The notes beneath the pieces were generated by a model, which ran no database searches, had not been told where the DNA came from, and saw nothing but the letters and a program-made list of their open reading frames with translations. Below are positions 1 through 10,295 of a stretch of DNA of 64,000 nt, in pieces. The translations under genes and the position numbers were made by a program. Origin of the DNA: Nemertoderma westbladi (taxonomy: Eukaryota; Xenacoelomorpha; Nemertodermatida; Nemertodermatidae); assembly GCA_032718475.1 (NCBI GenBank), contig JAUCBJ010000998.1, positions 1 to 64,000 of the forward strand, written 5' to 3'. Numbering within the stretch: position 1 is the stretch's first letter; each line of letters opens with the position of its first letter.

Positions 1-1
1 G

Positions 2-1385
2 AAGAAACACATGGAATCAGTACATAAAGGCATCAAGTATAAATGCGTTTATTGTGACAAACAATTCCGTCACAAAGGAACTCTGAAGACACATATAGAA
101 TCAGTTCATAGAGGTATCAAGTATAATTGTGGTTCCTGTGACAAACAATTTAATCGAAAAGATAATCTAAAGGGACACATGGAATCAGTACATAAAGGTA
201 TCAAGTATAATTGCGGTTCTTGTGACAAACAATTCAATGACAAAGGGAATCTAAAGAAACACATGGAATCAGTACATAAAGGTATCAAGTATAATTGCGG
301 TTCTTGTGACAAACAATTTAGCGTCAAAGAATGTCTGAAGAGACACATGGAATCAATACATAAAGGTATCAAGTATAATTGTGGTTCTTGTGACAAACAA
401 TTTATTGACAAAGGGAATCTAAAGAAACACATGGAATCAGTACATAAAGGTATCAAGTATAATTGCGGTTCTTGTGACAAACAATTTAGCGTCAAAGAAT
501 ATCTGAAGAGACACATGGAATTAGTACATAAAGGTATCAAGTATAATTGCGGTTCTTGTGACAAACAATTTAGTGACAAACAGGGTCTGAAGAAACACAT
601 GGAATCAGTACATAAAGGTATCAAGTATAATTGTGGTACTTGTGACAAACAATTCAGTGACAAAGGATATCTAAAGAAACACATGGAATCAGTACATAAA
701 GGTATCAAGTATAATTGCGTTTATTGTGACAAACAATTTAATGACAAAGGACATCTAAAGACTCACACGGAATCAGTACATAAAGGCATCAAGTATAATT
801 GCGTTTATTGTGACAAACAATTTAATGACAAAGGACATCTAAAGACTCACACGGAATCAGTACATAAAGGCATCAAGTATAATTGCGGTTCTTGTGAAAA
901 GCAATTTAGTCTTAAGAGTCATTTAAAGAGACACATGGAATCAGTTCATAGAGGTATCAAGTATAATTGCAGTTCTTGTGACAAACAATTTAGTGACAAA
1001 GGATATCTAAAGAGACACATGGAATCAGTTCATAGAGGTATCAAGTATAATTGCAGTTCTTGTGACAAACAATTTAGTGAAAAACAGAGTCTGAAGAAAC
1101 ACATGGAATCAGTTCATAGAGGTTATCAAGTATAATTGCAGTTCTTGTGACAAACAATTTAGTGACAAACAGAGTCTGAAGAAACACATGGAATTAGTAC
1201 ATAAAGGTATCAAGTATAATTGTGGTACTTGTGACAAACAATTCAGTGACAAAGGATATCTAAAGAAACACATGGAATCAGTACATAAAGGTATCAAGTA
1301 TAATTGCGGTCCTTGTGACAAACAATTGGGTGCCAAAGTGAAAATGAAGAAACACAAACACTCAGTTCACAAAGATACCAATTAA
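2..1385 (+). CDS. C2H2 zinc-finger array protein, 3' end, frameshifted
   Basis: This is the 3' part of a gene that enters from beyond the left edge, since the frame is open from base 2. It encodes 16 visible fingers in 28-residue (84-bp) units of the form C-x2-C-x12-H-x4-H, with a KGIKYN-type linker instead of the usual TGEKP. Thirteen fingers lie in one frame. An extra t at about 1123-1124 (ggttatcaag where the other units read ggtatcaag) then shifts the frame and produces an early stop at 1133-1135. The last three fingers continue in the shifted frame to a natural-looking end at 1383-1385. A nuclear nucleic-acid-binding role is expected from the fold; the target is unknown. The same family recurs at 62285-64000. 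The extra base could be a real mutation or a consensus error in a repeat array. Confidence 0.85.
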
Positions 1386-1889
1386 GGCTCCTGGTGGTGG
1401 AATCTTTAAATTACCGACTTCAATCCCGTTTTATCAACAGAAATAAACTGCGGTACCTCGTCTGTCGGTCTGTTCATCCCTTTACTTACAAACTATATAT
1501 GCGTGCACTTTGTTATCTTAAACTGACAGTATATTATATGATTATTTTCACCATGGGTCGTGAAATAGTTATTAACCAATCAGACCACAGGCAGATATTT
1601 TTCAAATTCCGCCGTCAGCCGCTAAGGGGTGGCAATTAATTTTAAAATCTTTGTATACAGACTTTATAATATACTATAAGAGAAGGGGGGGGGGGGGTGT
1701 CGTTGGTGATTGTGATGGAAAATGCAACAATTTGTTTGAGATATTATTATTTTAGATAGATTCAATATATGGTTTATATCACTAGCAAGGCGGAATAGAA
1801 ATACGAAGATTCAAATATTTACTGAGGTGTTGAAACTGAGAGATTACGTACAAAAGGAGAATTGCCAAAAAAAAACGTACTGAGCGAGA
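1386..1889. other. AT-rich flank downstream of the zinc-finger gene
   Basis: No recognisable gene. It holds possible polyadenylation signals (aataaa-like at about 1440) and a short poly-G tract at about 1686-1697. An 81-codon open frame at 1394-1639 shows no family motif and is not supported as a gene. Confidence 0.4.
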
Positions 1890-3788
1890 AATTATGTGTT
1901 AAAAATAAGGTTAAATAAATTGAATTAATATTTAATCTGTTTATGTTATCAGATCGAATCTGATGTCTTTTTAGCTATTTTACATTGATCGGAAATGATC
2001 TTATGTTCCTAATAGATGAATCCAAGTTGTTCCAAAGAAATGGGCCCTAAAATTGTAGAGATTGATGAGCTATTTGCAGTCTTATTGATGGTAGGTGGAA
2101 ATTACCCGAGGAAGCTGAACGTGTGTTATAATATAAGTATGTACTGTAGAAGTTCTTATAAATAAATTTCTAACCAGACCTGCTATATAATTGTTGACAT
2201 CGTACATTATTTTTAGAGTTTCAAGTTTAACTAAACTGTCTAGGGGAAGAATATTAAGCTGCTTATATAGAGGTCTGATAATGACTGAAGGTCATTCATT
2301 ACCCAACAGTTTTATTCAGTTTAATAGATAGGGGTTTAAGGATACTGTTGAAAGTGGTACCCCATAAAGCAATACAATATCGTGCATATGGATAGATAAG
2401 TGCATTGAAGAGTAAGCGCAAAATTCTTAAAGGGAAAATGTTTCAATCAAAAATAGTTCAATCAAGTTAAAGTTCTTGCATGTTTGTAAAAGACTTGTAT
2501 CATCAGCAAAAAGTGTAGTGAGGGACGATGAAACATTCGGTATGTCGTTGACATATAGCAAAAATAGTAAAGGCCCTAAAAATGGATCCCTGAGGTACCG
2601 GTACACCTAAAACTATGTCTAAGAGTTCAGCCGTCTATATAAATATATTGTTTACGGTTGGTGAGATAGAGTAATGTCAGAGGGAAGCCTCTGATGCCAT
2701 AGCATTCTAATTTTTTGAGCAAAATTGAGTGGTCTATGCAGTCAAAGGCCTTCTATAGGTCTATAAACACAGTAGATGCAGAGTTACCAGTATCATCAGA
2801 GGCATCAAGAGCCTCACGGGTATTTTCAACAATGTCAAAAATAGCATCAGTAGTTTTTAATTTTTCACGGAAACCGTATTGATGAGGGGTTAATATGTTG
2901 AACTTATTAAGATATGATAATAATTGAACATAAATAATACGTTCGTATAACTTACTGAAAATCGGTAATATTGAGGCCGGGCGATAATTAGATGTGTCAG
3001 TTGGGAGTCCAGATTTAAATACAGTTTAAATACAATTACTAACTTTAAGGAGTCTGGGAAGAAACCGCGTTTGATTGAAAGATTAATTATTGTAGCTAAG
3101 TGTTTGGAAAGAGAATCAGAAGCAATATGAAGCAGCATAACGGGGAATAAGTCGTTAGTAGATGAGTTTGTATCTAATTGTAGTATGTAACATTTTATTT
3201 CTACACCAGCAATGGTTTCTGATAGGACAAAGGAACTTGGATTACGATGCTTGATATACCTAGTTGCAATACGCCTAGGAGGGTATATTTTAGAAGCTAA
3301 GGGATTACCAATTTCAGTAAAAAATTTATTAAATACATTATTTTTGCTTTATCCAAAGGGGTTAGTTACAGTGATTTACTGGATCTATGTAAAGCACAAT
3401 TAATTGTTTTCCCGGTGTTGCGCATATTTGATTGGTTATTATAAAATTCTGTATGACAATATCTTTTTTCCACCTCCCGTAAAACAGTTATTAATTTATT
3501 GCGATACGATTTATATTTGAGAAACTTTACGGGATTCGGTTTAGATAAGTACGATGCATATAATTTCTTTTTATGGTTAATACATTTAACAAGAGCTATG
3601 GTAAGCCAAGGTTTTAGTGGTGCTAATTTTGGGTTTAAAACTTTTCTAGGTAAGAGTTTAGTAGTTTAGAGCACAGGTCCGTAAAGTTACTATAAAAGTG
3701 ATAGTATCTTTCTGTGTGTGATATTGCTGCGCTGAGGTAATCAGAGTTCAGATCTAAATCTATTAAAAAATCATTCTGGTTAAATTTA
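1890..3788 (-). pseudogene. LINE (non-LTR retrotransposon), reverse transcriptase half, decayed
   Basis: Read on the minus strand in several frames, this stretch gives the order of a CR1/Jockey-type LINE. First comes the linker after the endonuclease (NMRNTGKTIN-like near 3420, preceded by KPWL near 3600). Then comes the RT N-terminus (LSIKRGFFPDSLK, about 3050-3090), followed by YRP..ILPIFSKLYE (about 2945-2995), QYGF (about 2875) and [11 protein letters not shown] (about 2720-2745). The catalytic FADD motif reads at 2499-2510. The C-terminal tail fades out near 1900-2100. Stops and frameshifts are frequent, so it is dead. Its 5' endonuclease half is at 7224-8270. The clade is uncertain; the presence of an RT is not. 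Confidence 0.75.
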
Positions 3789-4921
3789 GTGTGGGGCGAG
3801 CCACGAAGTGAGTGAGCCTTAGCGTAGTGGCCCTCTCCAGGGGAAATTGGACGCAAATAACAACAGCTGATTACTCTCAAAAATAAAACTGTAACCTGTT
3901 CTATTGTGTTTACTTTATTGTTTTGGTTAAAATAACGTGCCACAGTAACCTGCTCCTTTCCCAAAATTTAGAAATTAATATTGAGACGGGATATTAATTC
4001 GCCAAGATGGGATTTGCGTCCAGTCCCACCCCCTCCTATCTCTTGATTTCACTAAAAAATAGAATACATTGCATTTTACTGTTATAATTACTGTATTGAA
4101 TAAAATAATTAATTGATTGTTTATTAAACCGTGCTAAGCACGTTGAACTGGAGCTCTAACAATTCCCCACTAGCGGCAGACAGGAACTGTAAAAGTCTCT
4201 GTAGAATTTCTAATTAAGCAATGCTCTTAGGTAACTACTACTAAATTTCAGATGAATCTGATCGTTGGTTCTATAATTACAGCTATGTAATTACAGCTGT
4301 TAATTCGCCCCCTAGCGGCAGACCGGGGAACTGTAGAACTCTGTCTGTGTGTAGAATTTCTAAATTTTTTATAGACTACATGTGTACCAAGTTTGGTTCC
4401 ATTTCATCCATGATTGACCGACTTATTAGCGTTCAAACATTCCTGCCACAAACATAGCCAGAGGCAGTCACAAACGAATAAAATCTGCAGGAACTCGAGC
4501 GATAATTAATTTATTAATTATTAAATACTGTTTCAATTAAATTCTTTACGAAAATCTAGTCATCTTCTTTTAAATATGGACCCTGCATTCATGGAAAATA
4601 TAATATTTGATAATTCATCAGTCAGCCTACGCTAATTTCACAGCAAAGTCCTTGTCATGGCCTGTGTGTAGTAGGCCATGGTACCACCCTACTACCGGTA
4701 CCGGCTGACCGCGTGACCGGTGGCAACTAGCACTTCAGCACTTGCACAGCAACAGCACTACCGGCGATACACAGGTTGAAATTTATGTAGAGTTTGCTCA
4801 ACAGTACAGATATAAAATAGTTATCTAAATTATATATATTACTATTGACAAGTATTGAAATATATACCGTTATTCGTGTTATCAGTATTTGCAACATCTG
4901 ACATTGAAGAGGTGAGAGAAG
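3789..4921. other. Repeat-derived insert between the two LINE halves, left part
   Basis: This sequence separates the LINE RT from its endonuclease and so is probably inserted. It begins with gtggggcgagccacgaag. It contains two diverged copies of a motif built on ctagcggcagac followed by gaactgta and gtagaatttcta (about 4171-4212 and 4310-4358). A block at 3890-3965 resembles 42190-42260 (cctgttcctttccc context). No gene is seen. Confidence 0.4.
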
Positions 4922-5380
4922 ATGAATACCGGCACTCAACAAAACCAACGCTTATCACAGGTCGGTATGGTTACCTCGAAACCGGCGCGACTGTCCACTC
5001 GAATACAACTTCAAAACACAAACGCCAACAATAAACTGAAAGCGAATCGAACGTCTTCAGAAGAATCTGTCATTGGGACGAAGAAAAGGAAGCCGAAACC
5101 ACGGGAATGGACCACAGCTAAGATTGAATGCTCCCATTGTCAGAGTTCCTGGACCGAAATTGAAACACCAATTGCTGATGGGCTTGATCTCTCAAACCAA
5201 AACTTCCTCTGCGGGGTTGGCGCGGCAGTAAAGATTGAAAGTCTGGAAGCTGGCATCCCTAGGTATTATTATTATAAAGAGCGTCAGCCTGCGTTTAATA
5301 AATATATTTTAATACAAAACAGGTCGAACGCAAAGAGGCTTATAATGAAGACGAGTACTGCATTGATTATATTCCTATAA
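4922..5380 (+). CDS. Short ORF with PHD-like cysteine pattern, probably retroelement fragment
   Basis: An open frame of 152 codons starting at an ATG. The first 100 residues are basic and polar, including KKRKPKPREW. They are followed by a C-x2-C-x2-W and a later F-L-C-G spacing, reminiscent of the PHD-type zinc module some LINEs carry at their N terminus. From about 5267 the frame runs into repeat R1, so the C-terminal third is not original coding sequence. A truncated LINE ORF1 or a chance frame are both possible; function is not claimed. Confidence 0.3.
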   Translation: MNTGTQQNQRLSQVGMVTSKPARLSTRIQLQNTNANNKLKANRTSSEESVIGTKKRKPKPREWTTAKIECSHCQSSWTEIETPIADGLDLSNQNFLCGVGAAVKIESLEAGIPRYYYYKERQPAFNKYILIQNRSNAKRLIMKTSTALIIFL

Positions 5381-5665
5381 ACCACCTGGCTTTGCATATT
5401 GAACGTGCGATTGGAAATAAGTTCGTGCTACCCTTCCGTGGGTGGTAGATGTCGCAGGTTATGTATTGGTGGTTGGGAAGGGTGGGGGGGGGGGGGGGGG
5501 AGAGATTAAAAGGGGTGAACACGTACTGTCCCCCTTTCTTTGATTGATTGGTGGTGTGGGTAAATTTATCGAAACCTGATTTTGTGATACAGTCGCTCAA
5601 TTTTAATTTGTATCTCATAACTGGGCCTCGTGCTGCGCGAAGGCCCCACGAACATGTCGTTCTGT
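5267..5665. repeat. Dispersed repeat R, copy 1
   Basis: About 395 bp, nearly repeated at 6826-7223. It starts tattattattataaag, carries a poly-G run at 5485-5500 and ends with a GC-rich hairpin (gggcctcgtg ... cgaaggcccc) followed by acgaac. The family is not identified. Confidence 0.75.
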
Positions 5666-6663
5666 CGTGTTTAATTTTAAACGTTAATAACTCGGCCAAT
5701 CTTTGATGAAATCTATCCAAACTTGGTACACATGTTGTTTGGCAAAAGTTTAGAAATTTTCCAAGTAGAATTTCCGTGTGGCCTTCGAGAAGCTAAGATA
5801 ATAGCAGTTAATTAGTTGATTAAGTTGATTACGGTGAAAACACCATTTTCAACCTGCCTTTTAAAGGAAATTAATTGTTTTACAGTATAAGATTTAAATA
5901 ATTATACTTAAAAATTATACAGATGTAATCCACATACGCCATTCTATTATAGTTTTTAATTAGTTCAAGTGATTAGCTTTAATAAATGAGTCTTTAATTG
6001 ATCTAAACGTAATTAAACGGCACAAATATTGAGTACAAATTTAATCCTTCCCATTATTGGTCAAGTCTCTGCTGGTGTGGAGCTAGCTAGCTGGGAGTTG
6101 TGGCTGTAGACTAACCAGAGAGGAATTGTAATAGGCAACCAGTATTGCTATTCCAGCCCAGACAGCATTCTTTAAATCCAACATCCCAACATTCTTCCTG
6201 TATTCCAATTCCTATTGACTCTACTATAAGTGTTGTATTATTATTATTATCACTATCACTGAATTGTGTTTATTATAGGCTGGACGGGCCGCATAACCGT
6301 TCGACTACTACTACTATTGCTATCTCAGGTAAATGACAGATATAATAACATAAAATACAATCCATGGCATGGCTGTTGTAGGCTTCTGAAATAGTTTATT
6401 CCACAATGTATATGTCTGGTTATTTTTTAATTGAATTTTTGCAAAGTAGAAAATTAATGTTCTTAAAAATAATATTATTATTTTATATGTAACCTAGGAA
6501 ATTAGCTACATTTTTTCGCTGCAGCTTTAAGAGTGTACATTGATTTAATATTATTTCAATACCCATATTACTAAATCGGCATAAGATGCGTTGGCGTTGT
6601 ATCACACATCTCCACATAGATGTATCAGCATTTACTCGCACAGTTTCGAAACTTCGCATTGTT
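5666..6663. other. AT-rich spacer without recognisable gene
   Basis: Mostly simple AT-rich sequence. A 63-codon frame at 6145-6336 has no family features. Nothing else is seen. Confidence 0.35.
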
Positions 6664-6815
6664 ATAACTGTATAAAGATCGTCAGTCTGCGTTTAGGAAA
6701 AATATTTTATGACAAAACAGGACAAGCGACGAGCGCAACGAGGCATATAATGAAGATGAGTACTGCGTTGACTAAATTATTATATAAACCACCTGGCTTT
6801 ACATATTGATCGCAT
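6664..6815. repeat. Dispersed repeat R, partial diverged copy 2
   Basis: Corresponds to the first about 150 bp of repeat R (tataaagatcgtcag through aaaccacctggctttacatat). It is more diverged than the other two copies and immediately precedes copy 3. Confidence 0.6.
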
Positions 6816-6825
6816 CCTTAGTTAT

Positions 6826-7223
6826 TATTATTATAAAGATCGTCCTAGCCTGCGTTTAAGAAATATATTTAAATACAAAACAGGACGAACGCAATGAGGC
6901 TTATAATGAAAACGAGTACTGCGTTTATTATATTCCTATAAACCACCTGGCTTTGCATATTGAACGTGCGATTGGAAATAAGTTCGTGCTACCCTTCCGT
7001 GGGTGGTAGATGTCGCGGTTATGTATTGGTGGTTGGGAAGAGTGGGGGGGGGGGGGGGGGGGGTGATTAAAAGGAGTGAACACGTACTGTCCCCCTTTCT
7101 TTGATTGATTGGTGGTGTGGGTAAATTTCTCAAAACATGATTTTGTGATACAGTCTCTCAATTTTAATTTGTATCTCATAACTGGGCCTCGTGCTGCGCG
7201 AAGGCCCCACGAACGTGTAATCG
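6826..7223. repeat. Dispersed repeat R, copy 3
   Basis: Close copy of 5267-5665 with a longer poly-G run (about 7045-7063) and the same terminal GC hairpin followed by cacgaac. It directly abuts the truncated LINE endonuclease, so it marks the right edge of the material inserted into that LINE. Confidence 0.75.
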
Positions 7224-8270
7224 TATGTATAGCGAGTCTCTGATTGGCTGAAGTGACAACTGTATTTTGTAAATACGGTAATAGTTGGTAGATGGTCGGT
7301 TGTTCCAACTTCCGTCAAAAATACGCCGGATTTATTAATAGTTCTATCAATATTGGTAATAGTATGATCCAATAAAGTCTTAGAGTGGGTTGTAATTCTC
7401 GTAGCATTCTTAATTAGCTGGGAAAAACCGTTGGATTGGATTGCCTGTATATATTGATGAGCTACTTTACTAATATTAAACAGTAAATCTCTATTAAAAC
7501 AACCCGTTATTACAACATCAACATCAAGTTTCTTTTCAGCCAATTTATTTAAAAATTCGTCAAATCGCGGAATAAAGTCTGTATAGATTAGCGACCCAGG
7601 CCGATAAATTGTACCGACCACTTGGGGTCTCTTAGTGGAGGATCTAGAGATCTGAACCCCTTTATGGACATAAACTGCTGTTCCGCCGCTTCTATCGGCG
7701 GTTAACAAACGGACCTGTGAAATCATCTAAAATGTAGGGATTGAGTAGATCATAGCCTATAAAGGATTCAGAGAAGGTTAAAAGGTCAAAGTTTGAATTA
7801 ATGGTTCCTATAAAAAGTCTGTTGTGGCCGCGAGGTTTTATGCCAGACTGCGGCAGTTCAAGTTAATAGTAAAGGAAGCCGGTAAAGTTGCTAGTAAAGA
7901 TGCCGGTTTAATATTTTTGAATTCGGTGTTGTATTTTTCCGAGTCATAATAACCCCCGGCGTTGTTATTATTGACAATATTTACATCTGGGTCGATATCA
8001 TGAAACATTCTATTGAGAGAAGGATCAAAACTGTTGCCCAGGACGTTGTTGTCCATAGTACCAAAAATATCAGTGTCGTCACTGTCAACATTGGCAAAGG
8101 GGAAAATTTCATTGTAACTAAAAATACAATAAAGTCACAAAAGTTGATTGATAAGGCCGGCAAGGTTGATAATATCCAGTTTAGATAGATGAGATCCGCA
8201 TTGATAATGACATATAGAAGAACACAAGACGCAATTAATAATTGTGTCACTTTTTTAAAAGAAAGTTGGA
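7224..8270 (-). pseudogene. LINE endonuclease half (5' part of the split LINE)
   Basis: The minus strand encodes an apurinic-type endonuclease domain: GGTAVYVHKG (about 7665-7690), VVGTIYRPGS (about 7600), ITGCFNRDLL (about 7505-7530, where ITGDFN is usual), TRITTHSKTLLDHTITN (about 7350-7400) and TDHLPT (about 7290), the place of the conserved SDH. Upstream, 7990-8250 reads a cysteine-rich VLC...CHYQC segment and LNCRSLA, like the region before the endonuclease in CR1-type LINEs. Frameshifts near 7730 and 7840 break it. It joins logically to the linker that starts at 3785, making one LINE interrupted by about 3.4 kb. Confidence 0.7.
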
Positions 8271-8304
8271 AAAGTTGCAGTTACCATCGTGGTTTACAGG
8301 CATT

Positions 8305-8338
8305 GGGGGGGGGGGGGGGGGGGGGGGGTGTGTGTGTG
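8305..8338. repeat. Poly-G followed by (TG)n
   Basis: Twenty-four G residues then an alternating tg run. One of many G/C homopolymers in this window. Confidence 0.95.
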
Positions 8339-8757
8339 GTGTTAATGTAAATACCTAAATACCACCAGTACAAACAAATTATGTTACACAATAATATATT
8401 GTGCAATAAACATTAAACTGACTGTCTACAATCACAAGCCTCATATTAAATAAAAGGAGTATAAAGGGTTAAAGTAGAAGCTTGAAAATCCAATAACAAA
8501 GAGTTATTGTATTTTATTTATTAATCAAGCACGTTAAGTAAAAACTTACCGGTAGGTATGTCAGTGCCAAAGTATGTAAAAAACTAAAAAGCAACAAGAC
8601 CTAGACGTGCATGCAATCAACTGACGGCAGCCATCTGATCGGTAGGTTTCGCCCCGCAATTGAAGGCATTCTCAGGAGGCCAAGCCAGGAAATGTAGAGA
8701 GAGATTCCCAAAGGGGGACGGAACAGGTAACGAAATTAAGATATGTCTGTACTGTAA
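8339..8757. other. Spacer between LINE and PLE2
   Basis: No gene. The last about 150 bp may be the 3' tail of the minus-strand Penelope-like element that follows. Its inner boundary could not be placed. Confidence 0.3.
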
Positions 8758-9925
8758 CTAACCACTGGGAAGCAGCACCGTAAACTTGCGCCAGTCACGT
8801 TTCTGCTTGTTGATAACCGGCTTGCGTGTTTGGATGTAATACGTTTCAATCTTTTGCAAGACTGGCCGCAATGGGTGTCTAGCAATTACAGCGAAATGTT
8901 TAAACAATTCACGCCAGTCAGTCAGCCAACGTGTATTGGGCTCGCCGCGGTGCGTCATGATGTGGTTGTGCACAGTCTTACCCTGTTCGCTCCCATCATT
9001 GGCTGTCCCATCCTGGTGCTGTCTAACGAGTTCAAACAAGTGTTGGATGGTGTGTCCAACATATATATATATATATAGAGAAAGAATAAACGACGTCAGA
9101 CGCAAGGATTTCCGGGATGGGGTGTTTGAGAGATGGGAGTGACTGGCGCAGTTTAGATGTTGTAAAAACAAACCGAACTGGCCGTGTGCAAGACCTGGGT
9201 ATAAGACCACGTAACTTTCGAACAGATCAGTTGCCCGACATCGGTACTCAAACTTACAGGTAATAAGCTTGGAATCATCAGAAGCTGCCTGGTCGACCGG
9301 GTGAATGACATCGGTGGGGACAGCTGTTGGTGCCTCGCCCCCCGAACCACTGCCCGCACGCCCTTTAGCGGCTTGAACTACGGGTAGCTTAGGCTCGACC
9401 ATCGTATCAGTATCTTTGTTATTGCTAAGAATATTCTTAGCATCACCAATAGCAATAGCAGTATAGAGTTGGGAACCAACCCCACCCTTACTGGCATTAA
9501 AGATGCGATGGAACATACCACGAACTACACCGCGTTTGTGAGACTCAGGGGCACACGCAGTGGCATTGAGAACGAGCCCAGTATCTGTAGGCTTGCGGTA
9601 CCACGCTGTTGAAAGAGCATAGTCAACCCGAGTTACAACCAAATCAAGATTGGATAGGAAATCAAATTAGATTGGATAGGATAGGACTAAGATTGGGATG
9701 GAGGGCATTGACCTCTCACAACTTCTCAGTGGGGTCGTTACTACCAACACTAAATACGTCATTGACGTACCTATAACTGAGCTTGGTGCCCGCAGCCATC
9801 CTCTCGTCGAACTGTGACAGAAAGATGTTTGCGAGTATGGGGCCCAATGGAGACCCCATAGCGACACCATCTTTCTGACAGACGTTGTTGCCATGGTGAT
9901 CTAGGAATACGACATCCTTGGTGAC
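8758..9925 (-). pseudogene. Penelope-like element (PLE2), C-terminal two-thirds
   Basis: On the minus strand the region after the gypsy insertion continues a Penelope-type reverse transcriptase. It reads DGVAMGSPLGPILAN (about 9820-9875), FLSQFDERM, then YR-YVND at 9758-9769, where the family normally has YVDD, so a catalytic Asp is replaced by Asn. A frameshift near 9640-9680 leads into YRKPTDTG and a 294-codon frame (8758-9642) resembling the RT tail and degenerate GIY-YIG region, ending in ...RKPVINKQ. An (AT)n microsatellite at 9059-9078 expands the frame. The N-terminal part is at 15909-16112 beyond the gypsy element. Dead by substitution and frameshift. Confidence 0.65.
9921..9925. repeat. 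Target-site duplication of the gypsy element, left copy (GTGAC)
   Basis: GTGAC here and at 15904-15908 flank the two LTRs. A 5-bp duplication is usual for LTR elements, and it fixes the LTR boundaries at TATTGGG and ATCTAACA. Confidence 0.85.
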
Positions 9926-10226
9926 TATTGGGATCGGAAATAAATGAATACCAGCTGCATCAGTTTATTAATGGTCGACATACAGAACAGCATATCAAAC
10001 AATAATATGAACCAACAGACCAACGAACATACCCACCACCTTACAGCACATCAGTACAGCAGTACAGTAGGTACCGGTAACGGTTACTGTACCTACAGAC
10101 CTAGAAGATAGGAAAGACTGAATACCGGAATACCAGAAGAGGACCGGTAGGTAAAAGACCAGTAGGTTGGATCTAACCACCACCAAGCCAGGGTCTACTA
10201 GAGCCCTAACAATACATAATCTAACA
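9926..10226 (-). repeat. Gypsy 3' LTR
   Basis: 301 bp, matching 15603-15903. In element orientation it starts TGTTAGATTATG and ends CCCAATA. Preceded on the element strand by a purine tract. Confidence 0.85.
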
Positions 10227-10235
10227 TCTCCCCCA
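10227..10235 (-). other. Gypsy polypurine tract
   Basis: On the element (minus) strand the bases directly before the 3' LTR read TGGGGGAGA, a G-rich purine run in the position of the plus-strand primer. This supports both the orientation and the LTR boundary. Confidence 0.7.
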
Positions 10236-10295
10236 AGAACAATGTAGGAGACATTTGTACTGAAAAAAAAATCCAACCACCACCAATAGGTCAGT

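Noticed and set aside
106-708. Long minus-strand frames across the zinc-finger arrays (also 1109-1357, 63145-63786)
   Set aside because: They are the antisense of 84-bp repeats whose period is a multiple of three; composition is repetitive and there is no family signal.
2-1385. CRISPR-like array
   Set aside because: Regular repeats with variable segments, but they encode C2H2 fingers; no repeat-spacer structure and the setting is animal DNA.
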